Assembly (NCBI GenBank): GCA_038502055.1
Contig: JAXRKN010000032.1
Span: 2,232,001-2,296,000, forward strand
Direction: 5' to 3'
Length of the DNA: 64,000 nucleotides
Source of the DNA: Tanytarsus gracilentus
Taxonomy: Eukaryota > Arthropoda > Insecta > Diptera > Chironomidae
The stretch's first letter is position 1; the number at the start of each line of letters is the position of its first letter. The position numbers and the translations under genes were made by a program. A model generated the notes under the pieces. The model had not been told where the DNA came from, ran no database searches, and worked only from the letters and a program-made list of their open reading frames with translations. Shown one piece after another: positions 43,409 through 57,180 of this stretch.

Positions 43409-46400
43409 TTTCCATGTAACAAGGAGAATTCTGTCGAAATGATCGTGAAATCACTCGATTTGATCTTTATTGTATTGTTATGTGTTGAGCATTTTTATGT
43501 GCTGTCTCCATAACCACATGAAGCATCGCTCTTGACAGCATGGAGATATCAAAAGAGCGAGAAAAATCGTTGATGATGAGTTACTACAATAAAACAGTCG
43601 TACATTTGATTTGAATGGGTTGCGAGAAATTTTAAGATTTAAATCTTTATTATGGCGCTAATTTTACCTTGAAGGACATAAAAAGTTTTACTTCTAAAAA
43701 AAGTGTAAATTCTTATCTCAAACTTCTTAAATTCCTATCAATGCATAATTGCATCTGTCCTTGAGAGCAATTTACGCTTCTCAATTTTTTTCGGGTAATT
43801 TAAATTCCGATAAGGTAGAAGACCATCCTACAGAAGTCCTGTGGCTCCGATTCTCTGTTGACTGACAAAATATTTTCTACCGAGACGGTATGAAAAATCT
43901 CTTTTAACTTTTGGAATTTTTCATGCGGCGTACTTAAAGAATTCTTGTGTGTGCATCGTAAGAGAATGTCGAAGGTAAACAAAGCGACAATAATTTCTTT
44001 AAACATCTTCTCTCATTTTTTTCTGTTATCCTCATCATAGTTGATTGGAATCTCTTCGTCATCCTTTTTATTGCCTTCTCTTTTTCTAACCTGATAATTT
44101 GTTCCATCATCTGACAACTTACTAGACAAACAAGCATATACCTTTTAGGTCTATTGATAAACCATTGCTTCTATAATAATTTTAGAGAAAACAAGAGATT
44201 TTGGGTGGCGATGATGATTTTTATGAGTTTGGAAAGACTTAAAAAAATTAAAGAAAATAAAAAGTTTGATTTTTTAATTTTGTAGTCAATTAATTAATTA
44301 GGTCTTGATTTTTAATCAATTTTTATTAAATTCAATTAAATTAAATTTTCAAAACCATCAAAATGTGAAAAACCCGCTCACATGACCCATGATCATGATC
44401 TCATTCATTATCGCTACTAATAAATTTATCACAAAAATCATCCTCTGAACATGAGCAGTCGATATGAGAAAATAAAATCATCTTGTACAACGTACAACTT
44501 GGGTGGTCTGCGTAGCCACAAATTTAGGTAAAATTATAATTTTTGAAGGTTCCTAATAAATGGCTGAAAGAATATGAAGAAAACAAACGCGTTAAATTAA
44601 GGCATAAAAGAGAAAACATGCATTACAACCCTGGCTGAAGAAGGTCACATAAAAGCATATTTTTGATGGATTTTAAATCTCGAGAAACGCCTCCAATATT
44701 TCGATTTCGATTGTCTGATAGAAAAAGGATTTTAAGAAAAAATCAGTTACACTCTCATGCGTACTGACAGTGACCGTTGATTTAAAGGAATTCAGATAAA
44801 CATCAAAACATCCACCAGACAGAAGAAGATATATTTTATTCGATTTAATTATGGGTTGTGGTCTCTCGAGAAATTGAATAATCCATCAAAATTAAATTCT
44901 CAAGACGATTTGATGACTAAACATTTGGAGCTCGATGATCATTTATTACTCGCCACTCAAACTCATATCAAGATCTATCGATTGGGGTATAATCGTTACG
45001 ATAATTGTATTAAAAATATCTGTCGTGTCATTGCTTCGTAGGAAAATTCTCAGTCTCTCCGACGATACGCGAGAACCTGCATAAACAAGTCCAATCGTGC
45101 ATCGAAATGGCTCTCATACAGAAAATATCATCTTTCACAACAAATAAAGAGCTTGTGACGATTTATCGCAAAAAAGAGAGAGACATTCTCTTGTACCTTT
45201 GCTTTGTCTCATCATTCACATGCGCAATACAATGAAATCGCACTTTATGAATGGAGCACTAAGCAAAATCTTTTTACTTCTTCTTTTCCTTTTCAATCTT
45301 CAGTTTATATACGAACGAAAACGCAAAGGAGAAACTTGTTCACTCATGATTGCCCCGAAGGTGCGTTATTGGAGTCGATTTGAATCTTTTTTTCTCATTC
45401 TTTGTGAGAGCAAATATTCATTTTGATCTTTTGTTCAGTTGCTAGTTGCAATTTGGTTGGTTGTGGATTATTTTTAAATTTAATTTATTTGTTTTGTTGG
45501 GATTTTATTCAAAAATTTACTGGATTTTGTAAAAATATAAAATTAATCAAACTTCCAGGAATTTATAAAAGATTTCATTTTGCTCAACCCTGGCACATAA
45601 ATAATAAATTTAATTAAAAACTTGAATTTAGCAAAAAATTAAGTTTAAATCAAAATTCCAAAAAATGTAAACAAAGATAAAAATAATAATTTTTGAAAAC
45701 AGCATGTGTCCAATTTCAAATTAATGTTTGCAATTTTCTCAGCAATAAATTCTGAGAAGAAAATTAAGTCTCACCACGCGGTATCCGGGAGCGAACATCA
45801 AAATGTAAATATATTGGATAATTATGTCAATAAATACTTTCAAATCTCGCCTATCAATTCCAAGGTTAGATCGCTGTGAAACATTTTCAACCTTACTTGT
45901 AGCAATTTATATATTTATATTCATATACACTTTAATGTGTGGAGAGCAAAAACATCGAAAATTGTCGGTGTTTTAGAGAAGAAAAAAAAATCACAACAAT
46001 GCTTTGGCGAAATCTCAAATTTCTGTCACTTCTCGTAACAAAAAAGGCATTCACATAAATTGAAAAACACAATGACAATGGATTGCGACTCATCAGAATC
46101 GTTAATTAATGGAGGGGAGTCGCAGGCAAAATTATGCTAATTAGAGTCATGAATCTTTTCACTATCGCAAAGCCATTTGTGTCTTGATTCAGCCTGAAAG
46201 TCACGATTGTCTCATAAATGAAATTTCTAAGAAGTGTGAAGAAAAACATCATTTTTAAGGTCGAACTTTTCCTCTTCGAGTGGGACCATAAAAGACTTTT
46301 TTATGAAGCATTGACGTGATAAATTTGGAGTTTAATAATTAATTAAAAGGTTTTAAGTATATTTGAAAGTTTATGAAATTATGTAATTTAAATAAAACCA

Positions 46401-49400
46401 AAATTGAGGTTCGAACCTTTAATTTAAAGTTTCAATGTTTCTTTATTCGAAATTTTTTTTGGCAATTTCAATATTTTTTAGTTTTTTAAAAAATCAATTA
46501 TTTTTCTAAAGAATCAACCATAAAATTCCGCAAAAACTTTTCAACTTCTATAACCAAGAACGTTTCATGTCAACACATTAATCACTTCGATCTCTTTCTT
46601 TCTGTTTTAAAATTTTATATCGCGCTTTTTTGCCATTTGAAGTGATCATGAGAGACGCACACAGCAATTTTATTATTGAGTAGCGAATAAAGCGTGATTC
46701 AACAAATTTATGGCATTGTCCATGAACGGTCAACTTCAACCTGTTTAATTCAAAACGATCTTTTTACATTGAAAACGTTTATGACTCAGAACGATTTTTT
46801 GTTATCCTCAAAACTTAAATCTTGCGATGAATTTCTCTGATGAATTTTAATTCCGAGCACGATCAGCCGTTTGAGGTTAATGGTTGTGCAAAGAGTCACA
46901 AAATTATGGCTTGTGTAGCTTCTTCTTGGGCATTCAGTGCATGACAACAATAATATGCATGGGAACGCATTGCGCAGAAATGCAAGGATTACGTCACAAT
47001 AGACATGTTGGTAAATAATTCCGCTTACATGTGACAAAAAATCTTCGATAAGCTTGGATGGAAAATTTTAATAGCTGAAAGCGACTGCAATTAAAAGTGA
47101 GTCTTAAGTCTGATGAAATGGACACTGTAAACATTAAAATTGACCATTTTAGGTTGTAAAAGATTTTTCAAAATTTTAAAAGACCTCCAATAAAATTTTC
47201 ATGTTTCAGGTTGAATCTAAATTTTTCAAGCACATCAATTAAAAAACCGCAGTTTAATTATGTCGTAAAAATATTATTAAATCAATAATTACATTGTGTG
47301 TGCCTTATAAAGTGTGTCTCACAAAAAAAAACTGGGCTAATAAAAACCTGCTCGAGGGAACAAAAATCGATCGTTATCCAACTCATTGATGCAAAATTCT
47401 CTCTCATGTATGTTGATCAGGTTTTAATATTACTGACGCGTGATTAAATCTGATGCAATGTTAAAATATTGCTTAATGGATCATTTATCTCGCTCCATGT
47501 GAGTGACTTCGAGTGAAATTAAAACATTTCTGTTGTCTAATCGTGACACTTTCGTTAGCTGTCGGCGATGTTTTTTTGAACATTTTGAAGTGTGAGTTAT
47601 GACAAATATTCGATGACAATCAATTAAATAAACAAAAAATAAAGTTTGATGATCTCAGCGGTGCTGAATTCGATTCGTATGCAAATGAGATGCACGCTGA
47701 GAATTTTCAGTTTATTGAACTCACAACATTCATCAAAAAAAGATGAGTTCATCATAAAGAAGGAGTGAAATTCTGGTTTTTATAATGCTAATGAGGTTGA
47801 ATGCGCGGTCCCGGAAAAAGCGAGTAAAAATTATTTCACGTGAGATCTTTATGAAAATTATAATTTTTACGAGAATTCATTCACGTTCTTCGCGAGCTGC
47901 TGTGCTTGTGATCTTGATATGTTATTTTATGATTCTTCTTTCCCATAAAGTTCTTTGAATAATTTTACTTCATGATTTTATTTCATTTCACATGAACCGT
48001 AATCTTAATCACTCCCAAAAAATCTTTGTGTGTTTTTTATTTCACAGACAGGAACACAACCCAACCAATTATTTCGACGGGTCAATTACATTAATTTGAT
48101 GTTCTTACACTAATTAAATTACAATTTTGGTGCGTACACGAAGGTGAGCTTCAAATACCGTTAAATAGACAAATTTAGGTAGCCGACTATCATAAATAAT
48201 TAAGCACCTTAACCTCACTTATTATCAAATTCTTTTCACACGCCAAATTTATAAAAGATGATGCCTATGGGAAACGTAAATAGATTATGATGCAGCTAAG
48301 TCAATAAACTATCGAAATAAATTCAGATCGCTATGAGACATTTTCGAATTATCGAGTGCACGTTAATTGGTGCACTTTTGAAGATTCATCTAAATAAAAA
48401 AATTGGAAAGTTAAATATTGTTACGGTTGAGATTTTTTAGTCAAACATCAAACCAAGTCACTTAAATTAAATATTTAAAAATTTCCGTTAAATTTAAAAA
48501 AATGTAGTAATTTTTTTCATTAATCGTTAGGATGATTTTGAAACTTTTTATCTAGCGTGTGGAGCATAATTAATGATCATTAATATTTCACACTCTACAA
48601 AAAGTTCATTGTCGTCATCGAAGTTGTGCGTCGCGTGGGTTGTTTTCTCGGCAATCCCTCAAGATCTTTTATATGATGTTGTTTGCTGATGAAGAGCGTC
48701 GTTGATCATGCGGCGAGTGAATTCAAGAATGTTCATTAAGCGCCCTATGTTTAATTCTCTAGATGCCCATCAATGGCTCACCATAATCATTTCACCCGAT
48801 AATTAATATCTTTCATGACTATTTAAACGCAAGAATCTCTTCTGTCTATTTGTCTAAAGCTTCCCACGTTTGAACACGCAAAAATTTACTTCATTTCAAT
48901 TTTTGATTGATTTCACTCTTAAACTTGCCGATAGACCGCAAAAATACTTTGATTCATTTGAATTAATTTATTAAGAGCTCGCGAAATAATTTCTTGATGA
49001 TTGCATGAGCTTGTCAAAATAGTTTGAGATTTTTACAACATTTTTTATTGATCGAAAATCGAAATATTCTTGAATGCTTCCCGCTCATAATTATTTAATA
49101 AATTCTGGAGTTTTACATTCATGATGAGTGAAATAAATCAAAATCATTTGCTCGCAAAATTAGAATTGTTCAAGGTGAAATCTTAACCCACAAAAACAAC
49201 TTTAGAAGCGGAAATCACCGCACAGCTCGCGGATGAGATGTGAAGAGAAAAAAGAAGGCAATTTTTCAAATGTTTATTGATCTAAAAAAATTCTTAAGCT
49301 TGATGATGTAACAAACTAACAAACGGCAACAGATTTACGACTTAATAGCCAATTCTATGAATGAAAATTAAATTCTTTAGATCAATTACAATTAGAGGCA

Positions 49401-52055
49401 TTGAATTCGGACTGTTGTGAAGGTCATTACAAAAGAAATGCGGTCTGCAAATATTTTTTCTCACATTCGTGCGAGAGATCGCGGCTGTTCGAGAATTTTT
49501 TAGGCAAACCGCGGAGTCACTGACATTTACGCCAATTAAAGAGAGAACTTTATCACAGTAAGAGGATTAAAAGAGACGCGCGAGACTAGAATTGATGTTG
49601 ATTTTTTAAAAATAATTTCCTTAATGACCTTAACCGCGCGATGAAATTCTATTGCACCCACGCGAGTCATTAAAAAGCAGGTTTTTGCATAATTTTTTCT
49701 TCTACAAATTAATAAAATTATTTTTCTCTCTCACCCGACATTCGTCCGCTTCTATCCAAATATGGGCGACTCATTCGCTTTATCTCATGAGATATTTCTA
49801 CTCGTTTCTATCTCAGCTGATCAAACTTTCGTGTCTTTTGAAATATGATGCAATCGAGATATTTTGATTGGACTTCATGGGAATTCACTTTATCGGTTAA
49901 TTAATTGGACAGTATTTATCGCTCAATTAACAACACGGCCGTTAGAAATTTGAGAAGTTTATGCAGAAAGTTTTGGAGGTTTTTTTCTAAGGGCGTGAAA
50001 CTCATCTCATGAAAATAATTTTGAATTTTTTTACAAAAAAATAAATTTTATTTCAATTATCAAAAGCAAACTTTGATCTAACCTCAAAAAAATTCTTCAT
50101 TAGACTAAAAACTATTCAAAATGTGGAATGTGGTCAACAACAATGACCCAACATTACCATTTCAAATTATGCACGCATCATCATCATAATTTAAAGGGAA
50201 TTTCACTTGACTTTATGACCATGCTTTGTTTTAATTTCCGCTCGATACTTTATTTTTGCATTTATATGTAGAATGTTGAAAGGCATTATTGATGATAATT
50301 GATTGGAAATTGCTGTGTAATTGAGAAAGGTAATTTCACACGATCATTAAACATTATGACGCTGCTATTAGCTGCCAGCTCGCGCATTTTACGTGATCAA
50401 TGGAAGAATTTTTCGCGGTCGGCGCTTGTAAAATAAATGTGCGAGATTTCGAATGAAATTGTGCAACTTTAATGATTATTATTGGAATTTTCTTTACCAT
50501 CATGATCGTGTGTCATAATGAGACGCTAATTGAATTTATATGCGAGTGTGGATATCCGGTGGAATATGACACTAATCAAGTGTGCAATAAATCAATTTAC
50601 TGTGCCAGCATTGTGTAAGGTGATCTTACTATTTTTTCTTTCATTCATAAAATTCTCTTCCAATAATTTTGTCTTCTCTCATTTTCATCAAGCATTTCGT
50701 CATTACACATTTTTTTATTATTTATTTTTTTGTGAACATATTCCAGCGGATGTATCATGCATTTAATTGTTTTACGCGAATGTTGGTTCGAGAGTTCTTG
50801 AAAGAAGCTGTGTTGAAGGAAATCGTTAGAATGCATTAAAGTGCAATGCCGTAAAGCAACAAATTGCACATCGACATCCGCCGAAACGATCAAATTTCAA
50901 TCTTTTTCACCTGCTTGATCGTCGATGATTTGATCATAGGGTGCTTTTTGTTTAAATTATTTAAAAAAATAATTTTTCAAACTTTTTTAACCAAAGTTAA
51001 TTTTTCAAATTTTTATAAATTTTCTCATCCAGCTTGCTTCGTTTTTCATAAATGGAAGCGCACAAATTAATTCTTATAATCTCATCTCAATGTTGATCCA
51101 ATTTTAGATAATTTTTAATGTTCCACAGTCGCTCCAAAATTAGTTAAACTGGATTTCTCGAGTTAATTTAAATTATTATTGCTGGAGTCACAATCTAACG
51201 ACCTGAAGAGCTTTTTTGATGATATTTTAATGGTCGCATTATGAGAAATCGAAAGTCAGATTGAGATGAAGAATTCAAGCGATTGCGCAACAATTCTAAA
51301 GTGAAGAAAGTTGAGTAGTATTGTTGGAACGACAAGAAGAAAGAGGAAGATGGAAAACGACCTTGTTGGTCATTGTTGTGTGTGACGAATCGTCATCTTC
51401 TCTGCGATTTGTATCAGCTGCACATTTTCTCACAAAAATAAATTAAAAGTCCATTGGCGACAGTCCTCGAGATTTTAAAAAAGAGAAAGAGGAAAAAGTG
51501 CACAATTAAAAGCGGATGAAAAAAAACATTCAGATTGTCTATAAAGTTATTGAAGTTATGAACGAGATCTCACCATCCTACTCTTGCCCTCAAACTTGCA
51601 ATTAACCGTCATAAATGCAGCACTTCTAGTTTTATCACTCTATTTTTAGCTGCTCGAGGAATTTTTAACATTGTTGCATATTTTTACACTAATTTAATAA
51701 CTTTGATTATTAAAAAACATTCGCAAACCACTTACGAATAGTGCACGAGAGAGAATTAATTAAGAGGAGAAGAATGTCAAAATTGTTAATTATGAAGGTG
51801 GATAATTTAAAATCGCCATTACCGCCTCCGAAATAAAAAAATAGCGAAGAGGTAAAATTAAAATTACAAACAGCGAAAATAATTGCGGCATGAGAAGCTC
51901 ACTGCTTTTAATTTAAGCGCCATAGTTGAAGATTTTACAAAACGAGTTGAGAAAAAGTGACAAATAAAGCGATTAAGAATCAGAAGACAGACATGAAAGG
52001 TGTAAATGTGATTTTAGGGTTGTTGTAAGTAGCTGTGAAGATTGTTTTAAAATTA

Positions 52056-52126
52056 AGGGGTCGGGACACTATTTTTTATTTTGAAAATTCCCTTGCAGTA
52101 AGATGTAAAGAAGTTCAACCCCAAAT
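52056..52126. mobile_element. MITE-like element, weaker match
   Basis: Left end AGGGGTCGGGACACT matches the shared motif; the right end AGTTCAACCCCAAAT is only a partial inverse. Probably a decayed family member. Confidence 0.35.
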
Positions 52127-55100
52127 ATTGTAATTAATCGAATCGTCATCATGCACGCCTTCGTCGTTTTATCGCTTCCTGAACAACAGCTTCCAATTGA
52201 ATGGAAATTACTTATTCAGATCACATCATCAGTGCCTATAGTTTAAGGATTAATAAATGTGAGCCTCTTCTTTTAAGATAAGAGAGCAACTCGGAGACAT
52301 TCGTTCAACAAAAGACTTCAATTTCTCTTCATGTGGATAACAAAAGAATTTTTATGTGGCTGGTGATCTCTTCAAGCTCAAAATACACGTAATCTTGAGA
52401 CCGTTCTCCACATCCACAAACATTGAAAGCAGGAAATGGGAAGGTCATGAGTTGTTCTTTAGCTATTTTAGAGATGATGTTTGATCAACAGAACAATAAA
52501 TAACGTAAAATATCTCATTTTTCGAATCTATGCCATGACTGTTTTTTGCTGCTTAACACATTTCACTCATTCTTTCTCTCTTTCACTATTTGTGAGCTCC
52601 ATTCGAGTGTGTTAAAAAGGAGCCCAGAAAGAAATATTTAATCTGTTTGAGAGGTAAAAGGTGATAACTATGTTGATACTCATTGGGAAAGGTAAAGAAA
52701 GGAAATTTTAATGAGAATCCTTGAAGTGATCCTTCTTTCTCAAAAATGGAATTACATGTTTCAATAAACAATCTTCACTCGATAAGCCTCAGAGAATGTT
52801 CATTATTGGAAACGTATGGCAGTCATGTGTCGTGTACGTATTGATGATTCAGTTCGGTTCTAATGATCAATTTTGAAAATTGGACTGCGATAATGATCAT
52901 AAATTTAACATATGTTGCGCGTGGCAGCATGGAGAAAATTATGCATGTTGAGTTCTGTGTGATGGAGCCATAAATTTATAAATAATAAAGAGTTGTGCAT
53001 GATAGAGGACAACTAGCAATTTTGAGATTTGCCGAAAAATTCTAATTTTTGGGTTTAAATGAGGCATTTTAAAAAAATTCAAACCCTCTCTATTTAGGTT
53101 GCTCAAATATATTTAAAAGATCTTTTAGGTAATGCCATTAAAATTCTCAATAATCTTCCCTTAAAATCCTTTTATGCTTCACTGCACTATTTACAAACTT
53201 TAATTTTTATTTTCTCGCTTGAATGAATAAAAATAAATTTAAGCTCTTAAACTACATCGCGAGTGCATGGCACAATACCTTCCTAAATCCAATTTATGAT
53301 TTACTGCCAACAGTCAGCATTAAAGAAGTGTCTAAACATACATCACGAGTAAAAAGGGTAAAAATAGGACTGAGATTTATCGAGCAAACAGAAAGTGTTA
53401 ATAAATTATTTTTAATTGATGGCCTAAAAGTGCTGCATAGAATAAAAAATGAAACTAAAAAATTATTTTATTACTTTTTGGAGGATTATCCGAGGAAAAT
53501 TTGAAATTCATTGAGTGAGAGAAAAAGCCACAGGGCGTCAAATTAAATTATTTATTCATGGTTTCATAATACAATGATGAATAAGATTGATGTTGCATGG
53601 GCATTGCAATCGGCGTTGACACGGAAAATAATTAAGATTCACCATAAAAAGTATTGTGAAGGTTTTATTTTAAAATGAATTTAAAAAAGTTAAATTTCCG
53701 TTAAAATAATTTCATTTCTTCAATCAATTCAATCTCAAAAGAATCCTTTGAAATTTTCATTTCTTCGATTTATTGGAACGCGTGAATAATTCTTAATTGA
53801 TGAAAGGATCACGAATGTACAACAACAGGCTTATTCATCACCAACCGATACCCTAGACAGAATTAAAAATTACTTGATTAATTGGATTTCTTTCTCTCCA
53901 AACAACGGCAGCAGACGGTTGGTAATAATTGTATTAAAAACGGTTAGTAACTCAGAAGCAGACTGCCAATGCGTTTGCACTGCAGGATGAAATTTTTATG
54001 ATCATCAATTAATTCGATTCACGAAAAATGAAAAGTAAAAAAGCTGCACATGTCTCCATTGATCATTAATCAGCGGATCTTTTCTTCTTTGCAACTGACC
54101 AACTCTCAGAAACGATGCTCTAAATATCCCTTTTTGGCAAGTTTGCACATTGCACACGTTTTTGAAAAATGAACAATGAAAAAAATTTTAAGGAAGATCA
54201 AAAGTCCAAAAAAACTCGTAATGTGCAATTTGATATGCCTTGAAAGGAAATCGATGCTGCTCCCTTAAAAGCATTGAGCCACAATATTCCATTAGGGATA
54301 GAACACAATTGTTTGATGAAGCACCCTCAATCTCAAAATATAATATTCTGAAGGTTTCTATTTTTTTGATTCAATGAAACTTCGCTTTTTATAACAAAAA
54401 TATTTTTTTCAGAGTGTGTCAAACAAAAGACGAAGGAACTGAAAAGAAAACATCTGCTAGTGAGGAGAGTTAAAATTTTTGCCTGTGTACCACGCCAATA
54501 ATATTTTTTTATGTACATATTCATCCACCATCAAACAGAGTATTGAAAAATATAAGAAAGGAATTTTTAGGAGCCATCTGTTATATCAACACGCGGGCAC
54601 CAAATAATAATTTTTTAAGATTAAAATATGATTTTTTTAGAACGTGTCAATGGAATGATAATAAAATTTATTAAAGTTAGAAAGTCAAAAGAATTTGATT
54701 AAATATAAAATGTGAAGTTAAAAATTAAGAAAAATTTATTTTAAAAAAATTCTAGGTTCGAATCCTAAAAGTTGAATCTAATTAAGGCAAAATTGAAAGT
54801 TTATTCATTTTTTGCTTCTCGAATGACGTCTCACATTCCCTCGAAGTAATCAATGCACGAAATCGACTTTTTTTTGCTATATTTTCCAACTTTGCATGTG
54901 TGTGCCGTGTGTTGTAGCCTTCAAGCATGCACTTTTATTGCTCTTATGCACCCCACATCCAATTCACTTACTTATTCAAATTTGAAGGTTGTTTTATAAT
55001 TAAAAGTATAAAAAGTATCCACTTTAGTTGACGTTACATCCGCTTGGCGGTTTTTTATTTTTTAAAAATTCTCTCCCTCTATCAAAAAACGGTGATTCTT

Positions 55101-56472
55101 TGGCAAATAGCACACTTTGAGTTACCGAGAGGAAATGGGCTGCATTCGGTTAAGCCCTGATTGTTATTTCAGCAATAAAAGTATCAAATTCAATAAATAT
55201 TTTTTTAAGTCAAAAAGGGTCTTTCACTTCATAAAAACGGAAGAGGGTTGACGATGACGAAAAATCTCTGCCTGCAATCTCAATTAGTTGCCGCTCGATC
55301 GTTAATTATTCCGAAAAAATTCTTAAAATTGCTCTTGAAAAATTTTATGATGATTTCTTCCTTAAAACAACAGAATGAAATGTGTCGGACACATGTGAGG
55401 AAGTTTGCAGTGCATGTGGATTATCTAAGATTTAAATCTCTGCCAGAGTCTACCTAACATCCCTGACAGCATGAAAAAAAAACTATTTTAGGGGGCGTTT
55501 TGAGACACATGCATTACATTTTATTTTTCTAAAGAATTTCCGAAATGTTTAAGTGAAACTTGATGGATTTCTCGCCATTAACTCGCACCATTAGGAAGGA
55601 GAAATTCCATTTAATGAAGTTTTATCCTTTTTGTGTCTTTTATCTTCCGTAAACAAAAATATTAACGAGTGACTAGAGGAAGATGCTGACAAGAAGGATT
55701 TTACGACTTCCTTCTGATCTCGTTGGGTGATCTCTTTTAAAAAAAATTCAGTTTACATTTTTACTTCCGCGCGGTACACTTTCAAGATTTTAGTTGTCAT
55801 ATTTTGAGATTGATAAGTGAGACGAAAAAATTTATTAAAAAAATCAAATTTTAAAATTCAAACTTTAAATTTTTGTAACGGATTTATTTGTGAGATTCTC
55901 TCGATTAATTTTACTAATGTTCAAAACATTTTGATCTGTTTTAAAAAATTACTCCCATTATAGAAAGGAAAACATTCATAAGGGTAAAAACTAACGAGAG
56001 ATAAACAAAAATTATGAACCCATCATGGTCAAAAATTTATTTCATGCCCTATAATTTTCGAATGTAAGGTTAAGAATGTGATCTTTTCCCCACACACTGA
56101 ATTTTAACCGCATTTTTTATTAATTCCGGATAAACATTAAATTATGCCATCACATCGTGTTTAAACATCATTTGATACACATTAATTTGAAATTAATTTA
56201 ATGCTGGGAACGCAGTCAGATGCAGTTCAATGCGGGAGATGATAACGTTGATGTGAGACTGAAATTACGTAAGAAAAAAATGTTCATTGCACTGGCAAAT
56301 TGCGCATAGAAGCGAACATGTAAGAGACGAAGGAAAATGTAAAATATAAAACTCAACAATGCAGAAACCGTTCTCGATATGTGCGAGGTGAGATGAGAAG
56401 CAGTAAAGTAAATTGAAGTTAATTAGAATTAATAAAGGAAATTGCAAGCGGTCGATGGAGGAAAATTAAATA

Positions 56473-56547
56473 AGGGGAGCGACACTCCGTTTGAACTAAC
56501 ACTAATTTTTAAATGAGCCATTTCTAAAAAATAGTGTCCCACCCCCT
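56473..56547. mobile_element. MITE-like palindromic element (75 bp)
   Basis: Left end AGGGGAGCGACACT, right end AGTGTCCCACCCCCT; inverted apart from a few positions and one extra base. Lies just downstream of the orphan exon pair, on the - strand. Confidence 0.45.
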
Positions 56548-56671
56548 GACGATCAATTTTAAATCTCTATGGAGCATCGCATCGCAACTCAACCGCAAAT
56601 ACTTATTCTTAACTACTCAAAGTGTAATTTTTCTTGCATTGCTGCAATTGGCCATTAAAAAGGTTACTTAC

Positions 56672-57180
56672 CGTAGCATGATCGCTCGTGTACTTCGGCA
56701 CAGGTTGAGCGTTAGTGATCAAATGGTTTCTGCAATAAAATATCGAATTTTAGTGAACGTTGATGACAGAAACATTCGCAATAATCGTGTGTCAATAAAC
56801 GAAATGATCCGTTGGACAGCTAAATGATGCATAATGAGACATGAAAAATTTTACGAATGTAAATTTGATGATTTGACAAAATGTTAAATGTTGACGCTCT
56901 CAATCGCGAGCCACACGAGCATATTTTGTGGTGTCGTGGGTGTGTGAACAGACTTGAACTTTTCGTGAATTTTAATTTTTAATGCCTGCGTCGACATTTT
57001 TATGAAAGGAGTTGGACACTCAAGATTTATTTTTATTAAATCTTAGGATTAATTTTAAATTAGAGTGTCCCTCTTTCTTTAAGGTTACATTGAATGCATA
57101 TAAATTAAATTAATATCATCTTGTGCTCACCTCATGTGGGCGCTATTGCGAAGACTCGGTCTCGTGTTGTTAATCGGCAT
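56672..57180 (-). CDS. Orphan 5' coding exons, possibly an alternative Traf4 start
   Basis: Exon 57180-57131 reads MPINNTRPSLRNSAHM and ends AG before GTGAGC. Exon 56729-56672 follows a TTTTATTGCAG acceptor, reads NHLITNAQPVPKYTSDHAT and ends before GTAAGT. The junction restores frame (AG+A), and the second exon ends in phase 0. About 250 bases upstream of the ATG are GC-richer and fit a 5' UTR. No downstream exon with recognisable homology was found before Traf4 at 41.4 kb. Traf4's internal exon at 36053 accepts phase 0, so this pair could be an alternative N-terminus (HAT joined to IYPDPDSEK). It could also belong to an unrecognised gene. Exon structure is well supported; the partner is inferred. 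Confidence 0.55.
57007..57078. mobile_element. MITE-like palindromic element (72 bp) in the intron of the orphan exon pair
   Basis: Left end AGGAGTTGGACACT, right end AGTGTCCCTCTTTCT; the inner seven bases pair perfectly and the outer part is diverged. Confidence 0.4.

Larger units (their letters stand above)
41422..56472. other. Traf4 5' flank or long alternative intron (15 kb)
   Basis: Apart from the low-complexity tract, one GC-rich island and MITE-like elements, nothing recognisable. The first few hundred bases should hold the Traf4 leader and promoter. Confidence 0.5.

Noticed and set aside
54757..54767. GGTTCGAATCC, a perfect tRNA B-box-like word
   Set aside because: No A box, acceptor stem or cloverleaf could be built around it.
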